A program made the position numbers and the translations under genes. From assembly GCF_902809865.1 (NCBI RefSeq), contig NZ_CADDWH010000001.1, positions 3,348,001 through 3,412,000 on the forward strand: DNA of 64,000 bases. Direction: 5' to 3'. Below, one piece after another: positions 51,764-60,619 of this stretch. Every line of letters begins with the position of its first letter. Position 1 is the stretch's first letter. This DNA is from Halobacillus sp. Marseille-Q1614 (GTDB taxonomy: Bacteria > Bacillota > Bacilli > Bacillales > Halobacillaceae). Under the pieces are notes generated by a model. The model ran no database searches. It had not been told where the DNA came from and saw only the letters and a program-made list of their open reading frames with translations.

Positions 51764-53074
51764 TTAAGGTTCATAATCCGTAAATTGAAAGACCTTTCTC
51801 GGCCGTCCTCTTTCGCCTGACTGCGCTTCTCCAGCCTGCTCTACAATGCCTGAGCGTTCCATTTCAGCAAGAATCCTCCGTCCGTTTCGTTCCGAACTTT
51901 TGAGCCATCTGGCTAGGTCCTGTGATGAAAAGCGGTCACGTCCGTATTGCTTGGCATAGGCAGAAATTTTGGAAACAACGCCTGGACTTAAATGTGCATT
52001 TTTAATTCGTTCTTTCCATGCAGATCCGACTTCTGTCGTTTGGTAGATAATCTCCTTTTTTTGTTCCTTTAAGGAGATGGACTGGTCTTCATCCACTACT
52101 AAGATGACCGGTTTTTCGTATTCTTTAACGTGACGGAAGCCGAGCCGGACGTGCTGTTCTGCTTGAAGGACGGTTTCTCCATAGCCAATAGATACTTTTG
52201 CCTGTAAATTCGTCTGCATCCGAATCTCTTCAATCAGCTGAAAGATATCTGCTTCTGATTCTGCGCTCAGCTCTCCTCTTGTAGTAAAAATAAAGAATAG
52301 CCCATCGCCCATCTGCATGACGGATCCATTCGTTTTTTCAGCAATCGCAAGCAGCTGGCGCCTCACGTCGAGCTCTTGATATTTCGTTTTAAAAGAATAG
52401 TAGTTTTCATCCAGTTGGTTGGGATTCATTTCAATTCGGCAGCCGATAACCGCTACCTGTGAGTTGCGGTACAGGTTGGACTGTGCCCGCTCTTCCAGGA
52501 ATTGAATAATCATTTTGATTGATAAATAGGATGGTGTAACGCGGAAGACGGGAATTTGCTGTTTCTTTAAGTTTTCATAAACGTCCTTAATGGAGGTAAT
52601 GACGACTTCCGTTTTTCCCTCTTTATATAATTGAGCATGGAATTGAATAAGCTCTTCTGAACTCTTTCCGCTTTCAAACGGGTGGTTATAGTACGATAGA
52701 TTGTCGAGCTGGTAGAAAGATAGAATTTTTTCAAACTCTTCATTTGCAATCGTATCAATGCTGACTCGGCGGCAGACTTTGTTTGAAGTCAGCTGAGCTT
52801 CTAATAGGATTCCAAAAAAGCTCGACCCGTGAAGAGGAGGGAAGGCCCCTTCCTCTTCGGTAATCAGATTGTTTTCCATAGCGTAGGTGTAATTTAACAC
52901 ACCAGAGAACAGCCACTGGTCCACTTCATAACGATGTTTATTTAAAATATCGCTGACTTCCCCCAGCTGGTCATAAGCATGGGGGATAAATGTGATATCT
53001 TCGAATTCCTCTGCTACATACATAACTCTTTCTAAGGAGTCATGGGGAGCGATGACGCCAATCGTAGTTTTCAT
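51764..53074 (-). CDS. regulator-like protein: N-terminal sensor, degenerate GGDEF-type domain, winged helix
   Basis: 436 aa. Not assigned to a named family. Residues about 1-190 look like an alpha/beta sensor region. Residues about 205-335 resemble a GGDEF/cyclase fold (MGDGLFFIFTTRGELSAESE, VSIGYGETVLQAEQHVRLGF) without the catalytic GGDEF signature. Residues about 375-436 form a winged helix (SSQDLARWLKSSERNGRRIL, ERGRPRKVFQF). The start codon overlaps the stop of the upstream hydrolase gene (TAATG). The domain order suggests a ligand-sensing transcription factor for this operon. Confidence 0.7.
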   Translation of the reverse strand: MKTTIGVIAPHDSLERVMYVAEEFEDITFIPHAYDQLGEVSDILNKHRYEVDQWLFSGVLNYTYAMENNLITEEEGAFPPLHGSSFFGILLEAQLTSNKVCRRVSIDTIANEEFEKILSFYQLDNLSYYNHPFESGKSSEELIQFHAQLYKEGKTEVVITSIKDVYENLKKQQIPVFRVTPSYLSIKMIIQFLEERAQSNLYRNSQVAVIGCRIEMNPNQLDENYYSFKTKYQELDVRRQLLAIAEKTNGSVMQMGDGLFFIFTTRGELSAESEADIFQLIEEIRMQTNLQAKVSIGYGETVLQAEQHVRLGFRHVKEYEKPVILVVDEDQSISLKEQKKEIIYQTTEVGSAWKERIKNAHLSPGVVSKISAYAKQYGRDRFSSQDLARWLKSSERNGRRILAEMERSGIVEQAGEAQSGERGRPRKVFQFTDYEP

Positions 53075-54318
53075 TATATCCCTCCTGCTTCATTCCGAAG
53101 ATACTGGGCAAGGACCTGTGTTCCTTTCCAGAGATCTTCTGTAGAGGCATATTCCTTAGGATGGTGGCTGATCCCTTTTTCACAAGGAATGAACATAAGT
53201 CCTGAACGCCACTTGTTGGCCATATTCATCACATCATGGCCGGCTCCGCTGTCCATGGCTAAATGTTTCATCCCTAACTCGCTGCTTGCAGCTATTAATT
53301 TCTTCTGAACCTCATCATCGAGAAATACTGATGCATTATCGACGAGCGTATCGACTTTAATAGTGACGCCGGATCTCTGTTCTTCGCTGTTTTTACAGAA
53401 GTCCTTAATCTTTTTTGCCAGGTTATGTTTTAAGCTGTCGTCTACGCTTCGTATATCTATGCCCAGTTCCACTTCTCCTGGTATTACGGTCATCGCGTTA
53501 GGGGAGAGGCTGACCGTGCTCACGGTAGCGACTAAAGGGATCTCCTGCTCTTCGTTAATCAAGTTTGCTTCTTCTTCGACAAAATTGATTAGCGGTGCTG
53601 CTGCAGCAAACGCATCAGCACGCCGGTTCATTGGAGTTGTTCCAGTATGGTTGGCCATCCCTGAGGCCGTTACTTTAAGACGGACAGGACAGGCAATGCC
53701 GCGTACAATGCCGACATCTGCTGTATGCTCCTCAATTTGTGTGCCTTGTTCAATGTGCAGTTCTATAAAGCTCTCCAGGAGGTCTTCGGACAACTCAGCT
53801 TGATCAATATCATCCCACGACAGGCCGAATGATTCGACAGCTTCTTTTATCGTAGTCCCGTCTGCATCTGTTATGCTTTCTAAATCGTTTTTATCGAGCA
53901 GTCCTGATACGGCTTTACTCCCAATAGTGGATACTCCAAAACGGGCGGATTCTTCTGAAGCAAAGCAGACGACCGCAAGATTTTTTCTCGGTGAAAAACC
54001 TGTATCCTTTAAGTGTTTAATGGCAGCTAAGCCTGTGAGCACTCCGGCCACACCATCAAATCCTCCTCCGGAATGTACGGTATCGACATGGGAACCAATG
54101 GCGATGAGAGGAGCTTGTTCCTCTGCTTTCCAAACAGCCCACAGGTTTCCGGCAGCATCTTGATCTACTTCTAAGTCAAGGCTTTGAGCAATTTTATAAA
54201 ACTCTTCATGAGCTTGTTTTTCATCTGGACTGTAGCCCAGTCTTGTAAAACCATTTTCAAAATCGAGTTCTTTAACTAAATTCAGCTGATTTAAATGTTC
54301 TTCCAGCCATTTATGCAA
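53074..54318 (-). CDS. M20-family amidase/hydantoinase-type hydrolase
   Basis: About 414 aa from a TTG at 54318 (MHKWLEEHL), with AAAGGGGG 8 bp upstream. A zinc-dependent M20 hydrolase of the N-carbamoyl-amino-acid hydrolase, allantoate amidohydrolase and ureidoglycolate type: IAIGSHVDTVHSGGGFDGV (about residues 75-93), CFASEESARFG, ELHIEQGTQIEE and GAGHDVMNM. It would cleave an amide or N-carbamoyl bond. It overlaps the upstream AbgA-like gene by 8 bp. Exact substrate is unknown. Confidence 0.86.
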   Translation of the reverse strand: MHKWLEEHLNQLNLVKELDFENGFTRLGYSPDEKQAHEEFYKIAQSLDLEVDQDAAGNLWAVWKAEEQAPLIAIGSHVDTVHSGGGFDGVAGVLTGLAAIKHLKDTGFSPRKNLAVVCFASEESARFGVSTIGSKAVSGLLDKNDLESITDADGTTIKEAVESFGLSWDDIDQAELSEDLLESFIELHIEQGTQIEEHTADVGIVRGIACPVRLKVTASGMANHTGTTPMNRRADAFAAAAPLINFVEEEANLINEEQEIPLVATVSTVSLSPNAMTVIPGEVELGIDIRSVDDSLKHNLAKKIKDFCKNSEEQRSGVTIKVDTLVDNASVFLDDEVQKKLIAASSELGMKHLAMDSGAGHDVMNMANKWRSGLMFIPCEKGISHHPKEYASTEDLWKGTQVLAQYLRNEAGGI

Positions 54319-55615
54319 CAGAGTGACCCCCTTTAACAATTTGAATGTACGTTTCTAAGGCTGTGGTAAGCACACCTTCATCAAAATCAAACAGCGGGGC
54401 GTGGTGGTTGGCAGGGAGTGGTGTGCCAAACAGCATATAAGTCGCCTGGCCGCCATGAGACTGAACCTCATTTATCATAAAACTGGCATCTTCTGAACCG
54501 GAAACTTGAGCGGAAGGCTCGACCCTTTGAACGAATAGGCTTTCTTTGCACGCGCTTTGAATCGAAGAAATAAGAGACTCATCACAGACCATTTCTTCCG
54601 TTTCGCCGACGAATTCCACTAAAGCTTCTACATTATGCATATCAGCAGCCGACTGAATGATACGCTTGGCCTGCTGCTGCATAAATTGATTAATGGCCTG
54701 TGTTTCGCCGCGGGTTTCAAGCTCAAGATACCCTTTATCAGAAATGATGTTGCGGCCGTTGCCTGCAGCGAGCTTCCCTACATTAACGCGGCTGACTCCT
54801 TCGCTGTGTCTTGGAATTGTATAGAGCTGAGTGGCTGCTGTGGCTGCTGCAAGTAATGCATTACGTCCATCTTCAGGTTTCATGCCGGCGTGAGAAGACT
54901 GCCCTTTAAAAGTAGCGTTAAGCTTTGAGGAAGCGAGGAATCCTCTCGTCGATGCAGCAATCGTTCCGACAGGCAGCTGCTGGATGCCGATATGACCGGA
55001 ATAAAAGTGGTCAGCTTCTTTTAGCCACCCCTTATCCGTCATGGCTTTGGCCCCGCGGCCGCCTTCTTCTGCAGGCTGGAAAAGCAGAGTGAATGTTCCG
55101 TTTAAATGCTTGTGGTTTTCGAAAATATAATGAGCTAATCCAAGACCGATAGATGTATGGCCGTCATGACCGCAGGCGTGCATGACGCCTTTTCTCTGAG
55201 AAGAAAAAGAATGCTTGAAGGGTAAGTGTACTTCACTTTCCGCTTCTTCAATAGGCAGAGCGTCGATGTCAAAACGAAAGGCGCTGTGCTTTCCTTCCCT
55301 TTCTGTATCCCATAAAGCAGCGAGGCCTGTATGGCCGCCTTTCATGAGATTCATTAAATGGTCCGGGACACCCGCAGCTTTCGCTGATTGTTCCTGTTTT
55401 TTCAGTTCTTCGCAGGCTGGCACACCGTAGCGTGATTCGCTCTTTAAAGCGTCTTTTCCGATATAAATTTTAAAACCTAAATCTTCTAACTGCTTTGCGA
55501 TAAATGCCGTTGTCTCGTATTCCATAAAGCCAAGCTCTGGATGCTGATGGAGTTTACGGCGCCATTCTATTAACTGAGGTTTCATATGTTCTAAGAAATG
55601 ACCGACAGACATCAT
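54311..55615 (-). CDS. M20-family amidohydrolase, AbgA-like
   Basis: 434 aa. Strongly resembles E. coli AbgA (p-aminobenzoyl-glutamate hydrolase subunit A) in length and layout: EWRRKLHQHPELGFMEYETT near residue 17, RFDIDALPIEEAE, MHACGHDGHTSIGLGLAHYI and GSEDASFMINEVQSHGG. Zn ligands in HACGHDGH. Overlaps both neighbours (4 and 8 bp). With abgT in the operon, hydrolysis of p-aminobenzoyl-glutamate or another N-acyl amino acid is likely. No AbgB is recognisable, unless the third M20 gene fills that role. Confidence 0.86.
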   Translation of the reverse strand: MMSVGHFLEHMKPQLIEWRRKLHQHPELGFMEYETTAFIAKQLEDLGFKIYIGKDALKSESRYGVPACEELKKQEQSAKAAGVPDHLMNLMKGGHTGLAALWDTEREGKHSAFRFDIDALPIEEAESEVHLPFKHSFSSQRKGVMHACGHDGHTSIGLGLAHYIFENHKHLNGTFTLLFQPAEEGGRGAKAMTDKGWLKEADHFYSGHIGIQQLPVGTIAASTRGFLASSKLNATFKGQSSHAGMKPEDGRNALLAAATAATQLYTIPRHSEGVSRVNVGKLAAGNGRNIISDKGYLELETRGETQAINQFMQQQAKRIIQSAADMHNVEALVEFVGETEEMVCDESLISSIQSACKESLFVQRVEPSAQVSGSEDASFMINEVQSHGGQATYMLFGTPLPANHHAPLFDFDEGVLTTALETYIQIVKGGHSVA

Positions 55616-56820
55616 GACACCCTTTCTTCATAAACTTGGAGCTGATTTAAAGTATCGATGGCAACCTGAGCTAAATAGCTGCTTCCAATAGGCAGAGCTT
55701 CTTCATTGAGCTTAAAACCTGGATCGTGCAGGGGTTTTTGTTTTTGACCATCCTCAATTTGGGTTCCAAGCCAGATGAAAGCCCCAGGGTATTGAAGTAA
55801 GAAACGGGAGAAGTCCTCACCGGCCAGAGCAGGTGCTACTTCAGGTGTGGCTCCTTCGCCGAGCAGCTTTTGGGCAGATTCCCTGGCCTGCTGGGCCCAT
55901 TTAGGAGTGTTTATGGTGGCAGGATAGCCATCGAAATAATCGATTTCCGCTTGACCGTCAAAAGCTTCAACCGTTTGCTTAATAATGGTGTGGAATCTGT
56001 CTTTTACTTTGTTTTTGACTTCCGTTTTGTAAGTTCTTACCGTGCCTTCGAATGTAATCTTGTCGGGAATGACATTGTAACTGTAGCCGCCTTCAATTTT
56101 TCCGATGGTAACGACTGCGGACTCCAATGGATTCACATTTCGGCTGATTATCGTTTGGAGACCCGAAATCACCTGGTTGGTCATAATCAAGGCATCATTT
56201 CCATCCTGAGGCATGCTCGCATGGCCGCCGCGGCCTTTTATCGTTACTTTAAAGCGATCGGAAGCGCCCATCATTTCTTTATCGCGAATCCCTACTTGTC
56301 CGACAGGGAGACTTGGCCAAACATGCTGTCCATAAATAACATCAGGTGTATATTCGTTAAAAACTCCTGACTCCATCATTGGCTGAGCCCCTCCATAAGG
56401 GGATACTTCTTCAGCCGGCTGAAAGACAAGCAGTACAGTTCCTTTGATGTCTTTTTTTAGATTTTGCAGGGCATAACCTGCACCAAGCAGCATCGCGGTA
56501 TGGGCATCATGGCCGCAAGCGTGCATTTTTCCCGGATTCTGAGATGCGATTTCGGAATCGTTCATTTCATGAATAGGAAGTGCGTCCATATCGGCGCGGA
56601 GAGCTACAGTTTTGCCTGACTGCTCGCCATGGATGATGCCGAGCACTCCTGTATTAGCAAATCCGTCCTGCCATTCAATTCCGAATTCAGTCAGCTTTTC
56701 TTTTACAAGAGAAGAGGTTTGGTATTCTTCATTGCTTAATTCAGGATTCTCGTGCAAGGTTCTGCGTATATTTATAATTTCATTTTCAATAGTTGATATA
56801 AGTTCTTTGATGGTAGACAA
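55612..56820 (-). CDS. M20D-family amidohydrolase
   Basis: 402 aa. An IAA-amino-acid hydrolase or N-acyl-amino-acid deacylase type M20D enzyme: NIRRTLHENPELSNEEYQTS (about residues 17-36), ALRADMDALPIHEMND, MHACGHDAHTAMLLGAGYAL and GGHASMPQDGNDALIMTNQV, with the catalytic Glu in FQPAEEVSPYGGAQ. TTG start after AGGAGG. First gene of the AbgT operon, with a strong -10 box (56876-56881) and the conserved box upstream. Substrate unknown. Confidence 0.88.
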   Translation of the reverse strand: MSTIKELISTIENEIINIRRTLHENPELSNEEYQTSSLVKEKLTEFGIEWQDGFANTGVLGIIHGEQSGKTVALRADMDALPIHEMNDSEIASQNPGKMHACGHDAHTAMLLGAGYALQNLKKDIKGTVLLVFQPAEEVSPYGGAQPMMESGVFNEYTPDVIYGQHVWPSLPVGQVGIRDKEMMGASDRFKVTIKGRGGHASMPQDGNDALIMTNQVISGLQTIISRNVNPLESAVVTIGKIEGGYSYNVIPDKITFEGTVRTYKTEVKNKVKDRFHTIIKQTVEAFDGQAEIDYFDGYPATINTPKWAQQARESAQKLLGEGATPEVAPALAGEDFSRFLLQYPGAFIWLGTQIEDGQKQKPLHDPGFKLNEEALPIGSSYLAQVAIDTLNQLQVYEERVS

Positions 56821-56841
56821 AAAATGAACCTCCTGTTATTT

Positions 56842-56881
56842 AAGGACATCGTCCTTTAATATTCCGTTAATAATGATTATA
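56842..56881 (-). promoter_or_regulatory. promoter and 16-bp box before the M20/AbgT operon
   Basis: On the minus strand, TATAAT (56876-56881), then the box ACGGAATATTAAAGGA (56852-56867) beginning near the expected transcription start and running into the inverted repeat TTAAAGGAC-GAT-GTCCTTAA (56842-56860). The -35 box is weak. The box overlaps the start region, so it looks like a repressor site, unless activation is by another mechanism. Confidence 0.6.
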
Positions 56882-57010
56882 ACAGAAGTTTGATAAAAAT
56901 CAGCCCCTATTTGACAAAATGTTGTGAAAATTAGCAAGAATATCGATGTTTAAAACTGCTCAAAATACTGATTTAAGCGCACTTAGAAAGAGAATAGATA
57001 TTTTTTAAAA

Positions 57011-57053
57011 AAAGAAAAAACCTGCTTCCGATCGAAATCGAAAAACAGGTTTT
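57011..57053 (-). terminator. terminator after divergent-PAP2 gene
   Basis: On the minus strand, AAAACCTG pairs with CAGGTTTT around an inner stem-loop, followed by a long T run. The stem overlaps the stop codon. Confidence 0.85.
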
Positions 57054-57525
57054 AGGATTGATCCTGGTTGTAATTTTCAATTCTAGCCGAAATTAGGCCG
57101 AGAAGTATTCCGAAAAGACCTCCAGCGATAACCTCAGCTGGCTGGTGGCCAAGCATTTCCTTCAGCTCTTCTTCTCGTTCTACAAATTCAATGCTTGGGT
57201 ATTTTTCAGAAATTGTTCCAAAATGGTCTTCTAGGTCGTTGACCAGTTGAGCGATTTCACCGGTATGACGGCGAATACCTTGCGCGTCGTACATAACGAT
57301 GGATCCAAATACGACGGCAAGCGCCGTTTCGATATGCCTTGTTCCGCGATTGGCGGCTACATATGTAGCAAGTGAAGCGACGCCTGCCGAGTGAGAACTG
57401 GGCATGCCTCCTGTTTGAAAGAGGGGTTTCCAATCCCATTTGCCTGTCAGCCGCTTATTCGTAAAAACCTTGAGGCCCTGCGCGATGGCTATGCCAGATA
57501 CTGCGGTAATGATTCCACGATTCAT
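57052..57525 (-). CDS. divergent PAP2-family protein (YuiD-like)
   Basis: 157 aa with about four hydrophobic helices. GGMPSSHSAGVASLATYVA (about residues 38-56) and VMYDAQGIRRHTGEIAQLVN (about residues 77-96) are the DUF212/divergent PAP2 signatures. These residues correspond to the phosphatase motifs of PAP2 enzymes, but the family's substrate is unsettled. Single gene, GGAGGC upstream of ATG. Confidence 0.88.
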   Translation of the reverse strand: MNRGIITAVSGIAIAQGLKVFTNKRLTGKWDWKPLFQTGGMPSSHSAGVASLATYVAANRGTRHIETALAVVFGSIVMYDAQGIRRHTGEIAQLVNDLEDHFGTISEKYPSIEFVEREEELKEMLGHQPAEVIAGGLFGILLGLISARIENYNQDQS

Positions 57526-57529
57526 TTAA

Positions 57530-57815
57530 TACAGCCTCCTATAGCTCGTTTTATAAAGTGCTATAAGAAATTCATACCCTCTGCCAAGGTTTTTTATTCA
57601 ATGACTTTCCATAGTCATGAAGATGTGGGAGACATTCCTTTGTACAGGTCCCAGTTTCTTTTAAAAAAGTTGTGCTAAATATTAATGGCTCGCTTTTCGC
57701 AGACGAACGGGAAAGCTCCTCGCGAAAACCGCACTGCGGGGTGTTGTCCGCTTTTTTGAAGCAGGAGTCTCGCAGAACCCCTTGATGGGAACGGTATTTT
57801 TGTTCCCTGACATAA
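57530..57815. repeat. gap with GC-rich repeat copy
   Basis: No gene is seen between the divergent-PAP2 gene and dapA. 57680-57800 contains CGCACTGCGGGGTGTTG and GAAGCAGGAGTCTCGCAGA, matching the 22.8-kb repeat words (CTGCGGGGTCTCGG, AAGCAGGAGTCTCGC) in the same orientation. Confidence 0.6.
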
Positions 57816-57819
57816 AGTA

Positions 57820-57850
57820 CAAAAGCCTGCAGGAAGGTCTGCAGGCTTTC
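57820..57850 (-). terminator. terminator after dapA
   Basis: On the minus strand, AAAGCCTGCAG pairs perfectly with CTGCAGGCTTT around a 6-nt loop, followed by TTGTAC. Confidence 0.85.
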
Positions 57851-57861
57851 ATGCTCATTTA

Positions 57862-58752
57862 TTAAATAACGGCGTGCTCGGTACGGCCGTGCGGAATATA
57901 TTGAGCCAGTATGTGTCTTTCTTCGGCAGTCAGCTCGACAAGCGGCAGACGAACACCGCCGACAGGCACGCCTGTCATATTAAGAGCAGCTTTAACCGGT
58001 GCCGGACTTGGCTGGGCAAATAAAGCTTTCATGGCAGGTAAAAGCTTTCCGTGAAGGGAAGCTGCAAATTGAACATCGCCTTCAAGGTAACTGTTGACCA
58101 TATGCTTCATTTCGCTCCCGATGATGTGGGAAGACACAGATACAATACCTGCTCCCCCGATGGATAGCATCGGCAGGGTCAGGCTGTCATCCCCGCTGTA
58201 AACAGAGAAATCATCTGCTGTCTCGTTGATGATTTGAGTAGCCGCATCTAAATCTCCGCTTGATTCTTTGACAGAAACGATATTTTCAATATGTGAAAGT
58301 CGTATAATCGTTTCAGGTGCCATATTTACAGCGCTGCGCCCAGGAATGTTGTAAAGCATTACCGGCAGGGAGGTAGCGGCTGCAATCGTCTGGAAGTGCT
58401 GGTATAAACCTTCCTGGGAAGGTTTATTATAGTAAGGAGTTACGAGCATAATTGCATCGACTCCCGCTTTTTCCGCCTGCTGGGTAAGTTCAATCGATGC
58501 TCTCGTGTTGTTTGAGCCTGTCCCGGCAATCACAGGGACGCGGTTATTTACGACTTGAACTACATACTGAAAAAGCTGAATTTTCTCTTGTGACGTCAGC
58601 GTAGGAGATTCTCCTGTCGTTCCGCCGACTACTAAACCGTCTGAACCGTTTGCAATTAAATGATTGACTAAAGCCCTCGTTGCATTGAAATCAATATCGC
58701 CGTTTGCATCAAACGGAGTCACCATGGCTGTTAACACTTGGCCAAAATTCAT
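57862..58752 (-). CDS. dapA: 4-hydroxy-tetrahydrodipicolinate synthase
   Basis: 296 aa. Class I aldolase that condenses pyruvate with aspartate semialdehyde, the first committed step to diaminopimelate, lysine and dipicolinate. GGTTGESPTL (about residues 43-52), the proton-relay Tyr in LYNIPGRS (about residue 133) and the Schiff-base Lys in SVKESSGD (about residue 162) are present. AAAGGGTG lies upstream. The leader carries a lysine riboswitch. Bacillaceae often have more than one dapA copy; this one is controlled separately from any asd-dapG operon. Confidence 0.93.
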   Translation of the reverse strand: MNFGQVLTAMVTPFDANGDIDFNATRALVNHLIANGSDGLVVGGTTGESPTLTSQEKIQLFQYVVQVVNNRVPVIAGTGSNNTRASIELTQQAEKAGVDAIMLVTPYYNKPSQEGLYQHFQTIAAATSLPVMLYNIPGRSAVNMAPETIIRLSHIENIVSVKESSGDLDAATQIINETADDFSVYSGDDSLTLPMLSIGGAGIVSVSSHIIGSEMKHMVNSYLEGDVQFAASLHGKLLPAMKALFAQPSPAPVKAALNMTGVPVGGVRLPLVELTAEERHILAQYIPHGRTEHAVI

Positions 58753-58819
58753 AAATACACACCCTTTTGTAAAATTTTTGTTCTTAATATGAAGGTGACC
58801 GGGCCATTAAGGTATAACC

Positions 58820-58853
58820 GCAAAAAAGCAACAGCGAGGGTTCGCTGCTGCTG
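58820..58853 (-). terminator. expression-platform terminator of the lysine riboswitch
   Basis: On the minus strand, AGCAGCAGCGA pairs with TCGCTGTTGCT (one GU) around a 4-nt loop and is followed by TTTTTT. It lies between the lysine aptamer and dapA. Confidence 0.9.
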
Positions 58854-58880
58854 TGAAACAAATACTAGTCCGTTTCCGCG

Positions 58881-59060
58881 TCAGATAGCCCTCCAAATAG
58901 TCTCCTATTTGACAGTCCTGTATTTGTTCAATAGCAGAACCAGCCTTCCGAGATTATGAGTTCTCTCAAGCTTCGGCAAATCCCCCTTTTCACAATGGTC
59001 GATGGATCTCATAACCCTCGCATTGTGTACTGATGGTCTTCGCACCTCTATCCTCTCTTC
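58881..59060 (-). promoter_or_regulatory. lysine riboswitch (L-box)
   Basis: On the minus strand the conserved blocks occur in order: GATAGAGGTGCGAAG, CATCAGTACAC, AAAAGGGGGA, TTGCCGAAGC, GGCTGGTTCTGC and GGACTGTCAAATAGGAGACT, ending GGAGGGCTATCTG. GATAG at the start and CTATC at the end close P1. This matches the lysC leader pattern of Bacillus. Lysine should end transcription before dapA. Confidence 0.96.
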
Positions 59061-59391
59061 ATATTTGAAGAAAGAAATATTTAGTTGCCTGAACTATAAC
59101 AAATATTCAGCTTAACTACAAGGGGTAATACGGACTTTTTTAATTTATCGGATATACTTTTGAAGAAAAAGGAAGAACGCTTGAGTTGTGCCGCACCACC
59201 GATGTGAGGACTTGGCCGCCTCCTTTTTTAACAGGAGTCGCGCAGGTCCCCTTTGCTTTTTTGTAAAATATTAATATCACCGTTTACTATATACTAAAAG
59301 AATGAACGAAATAAATTCTCATTTAATTAAATCTGGTTTACTATATAAATAAGGAAGAATATCACAGAGATGTTCAAAAGGAAGGTTATGC
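59061..59391. other. gap between lysine riboswitch and TraB-family gene
   Basis: On the minus strand, TTGTAG and TATAGT, 17 bp apart, lie near 59094-59122 and are a reasonable promoter for the riboswitch-dapA unit. At 59210-59260, AACAGGAGTCGCGCAGGTCCCC is a short fragment of the intergenic repeat. No gene is seen. Confidence 0.45.
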
Positions 59392-60564
59392 ATGTCGATT
59401 AATGAAGAGAACATTACACGGATTAATTTAGACGATAAAGAATTAATTTTAATAGGGACGGCCCATGTCTCTAGACAGAGTGCGGAGCAGGTCAAAGAAG
59501 TCATCGAATACGAACGGCCGGACTCTGTATGTGTGGAGCTCGATCAGCAGCGCTATGAATCCATCAAAGAAGGCAGCCAATGGAAAGAAACCGATATTTT
59601 TAAAGTGATTAAAGATAAAAAAGCCACGCTTTTATTAATGAACCTGGCGATTTCTTCATTCCAAAAAAGGATGGCCAAACAGCTTGGCATTCAGGCCGGC
59701 CAGGAAATGATCCAAGGCATCGAATCAGCGGATGAAATGGGGGCTGAGCTCGTGCTCGCCGATCGAAATATCCAGGTTACGTTTTCCCGCATCTGGGGAA
59801 ACCTTGGCATGGGTGGCCGGGCGAAGCTGCTCACACAGATTTCATTAAGTATATTTAGTAACGAAAAGATCTCTGAAGAAGAATTGGAAAAGTTAAAGAC
59901 TCAGGATATGCTGAATTCGATCTTGCAGGATTTCTCGGATAACTTCCCGCGTTTGAAAAAGCCGTTAATTGATGAGCGGGATCAATACTTATCTCAGAAA
60001 ATTAAAAATGCCCCCGGGAAGAAAATCGTAGCCGTATTAGGGGCGGCCCACATCCCCGGCATCAAGGAAGAAATCCATAAAGAGCATGATTTAAAGAAAC
60101 TGACAGCAAAGCCGCCAAAATCAAAGGTTCCAAAGATTATTGGCTGGTCCATTCCTGTGGTGATTCTCGCGATTATCGCCTATACGTTTTATACAAACCC
60201 GGCAGCTGGAACCCAGCAGACCATCAGCTGGATTCTTTGGAACGGATCGTTTTCAGCTTTAGGAGCGGCTGCAGCTTTAGGACACCCGCTAGCTGTGCTG
60301 ACAGCTTTTGTAGCGGCGCCAATTACTTCGTTAAATCCGCTGCTTGCTGCCGGCTGGTTTGCAGGGGTTGTCCAGGCTTATTTCCGCAGGCCGAATGTCA
60401 GCGATTTTGAAACACTGTCTGATGATGTTACAAGTGTCAAAGGGTTTTGGGATAATAAAGTAACCCGTATCCTGCTTATTGTCGTCCTTGCTAATTTAGG
60501 AAGTTCCCTTGGAACAGTAATAGGCGGGGCAGATGTTCTGCGCCTGTTTTTCGATAACCTTTAA
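59392..60564 (+). CDS. TraB/TIKI-family membrane protein
   Basis: 390 aa. The N-terminal 250 residues are a TraB/GumN-type domain: LILIGTAHVSRQSAEQVKEV (about residues 18-37) with the conserved His, DSVCVELDQQRY with its Glu, and VAVLGAAHIPGIKEEI near residue 215. The C-terminal part has about four hydrophobic helices. In Enterococcus, TraB/PrgY blocks a pheromone signal, and eukaryotic relatives are membrane proteases. AAAGGAAGG precedes ATG. No partner gene. Function here unknown. Confidence 0.85.
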   Translation: MSINEENITRINLDDKELILIGTAHVSRQSAEQVKEVIEYERPDSVCVELDQQRYESIKEGSQWKETDIFKVIKDKKATLLLMNLAISSFQKRMAKQLGIQAGQEMIQGIESADEMGAELVLADRNIQVTFSRIWGNLGMGGRAKLLTQISLSIFSNEKISEEELEKLKTQDMLNSILQDFSDNFPRLKKPLIDERDQYLSQKIKNAPGKKIVAVLGAAHIPGIKEEIHKEHDLKKLTAKPPKSKVPKIIGWSIPVVILAIIAYTFYTNPAAGTQQTISWILWNGSFSALGAAAALGHPLAVLTAFVAAPITSLNPLLAAGWFAGVVQAYFRRPNVSDFETLSDDVTSVKGFWDNKVTRILLIVVLANLGSSLGTVIGGADVLRLFFDNL

Positions 60565-60583
60565 AATACACATAAACAAACAC

Positions 60584-60616
60584 AAAGAAGCTCCCATAAC
60601 CTGGGAGCTTCTTTTG
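60584..60616. terminator. bidirectional terminator between TraB and pullulanase genes
   Basis: AAAGAAGCTCCCA pairs with TGGGAGCTTCTTT around a 5-nt loop, flanked by A and T runs, so it can serve both convergent genes. Confidence 0.9.
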
Positions 60617-60619
60617 TCA

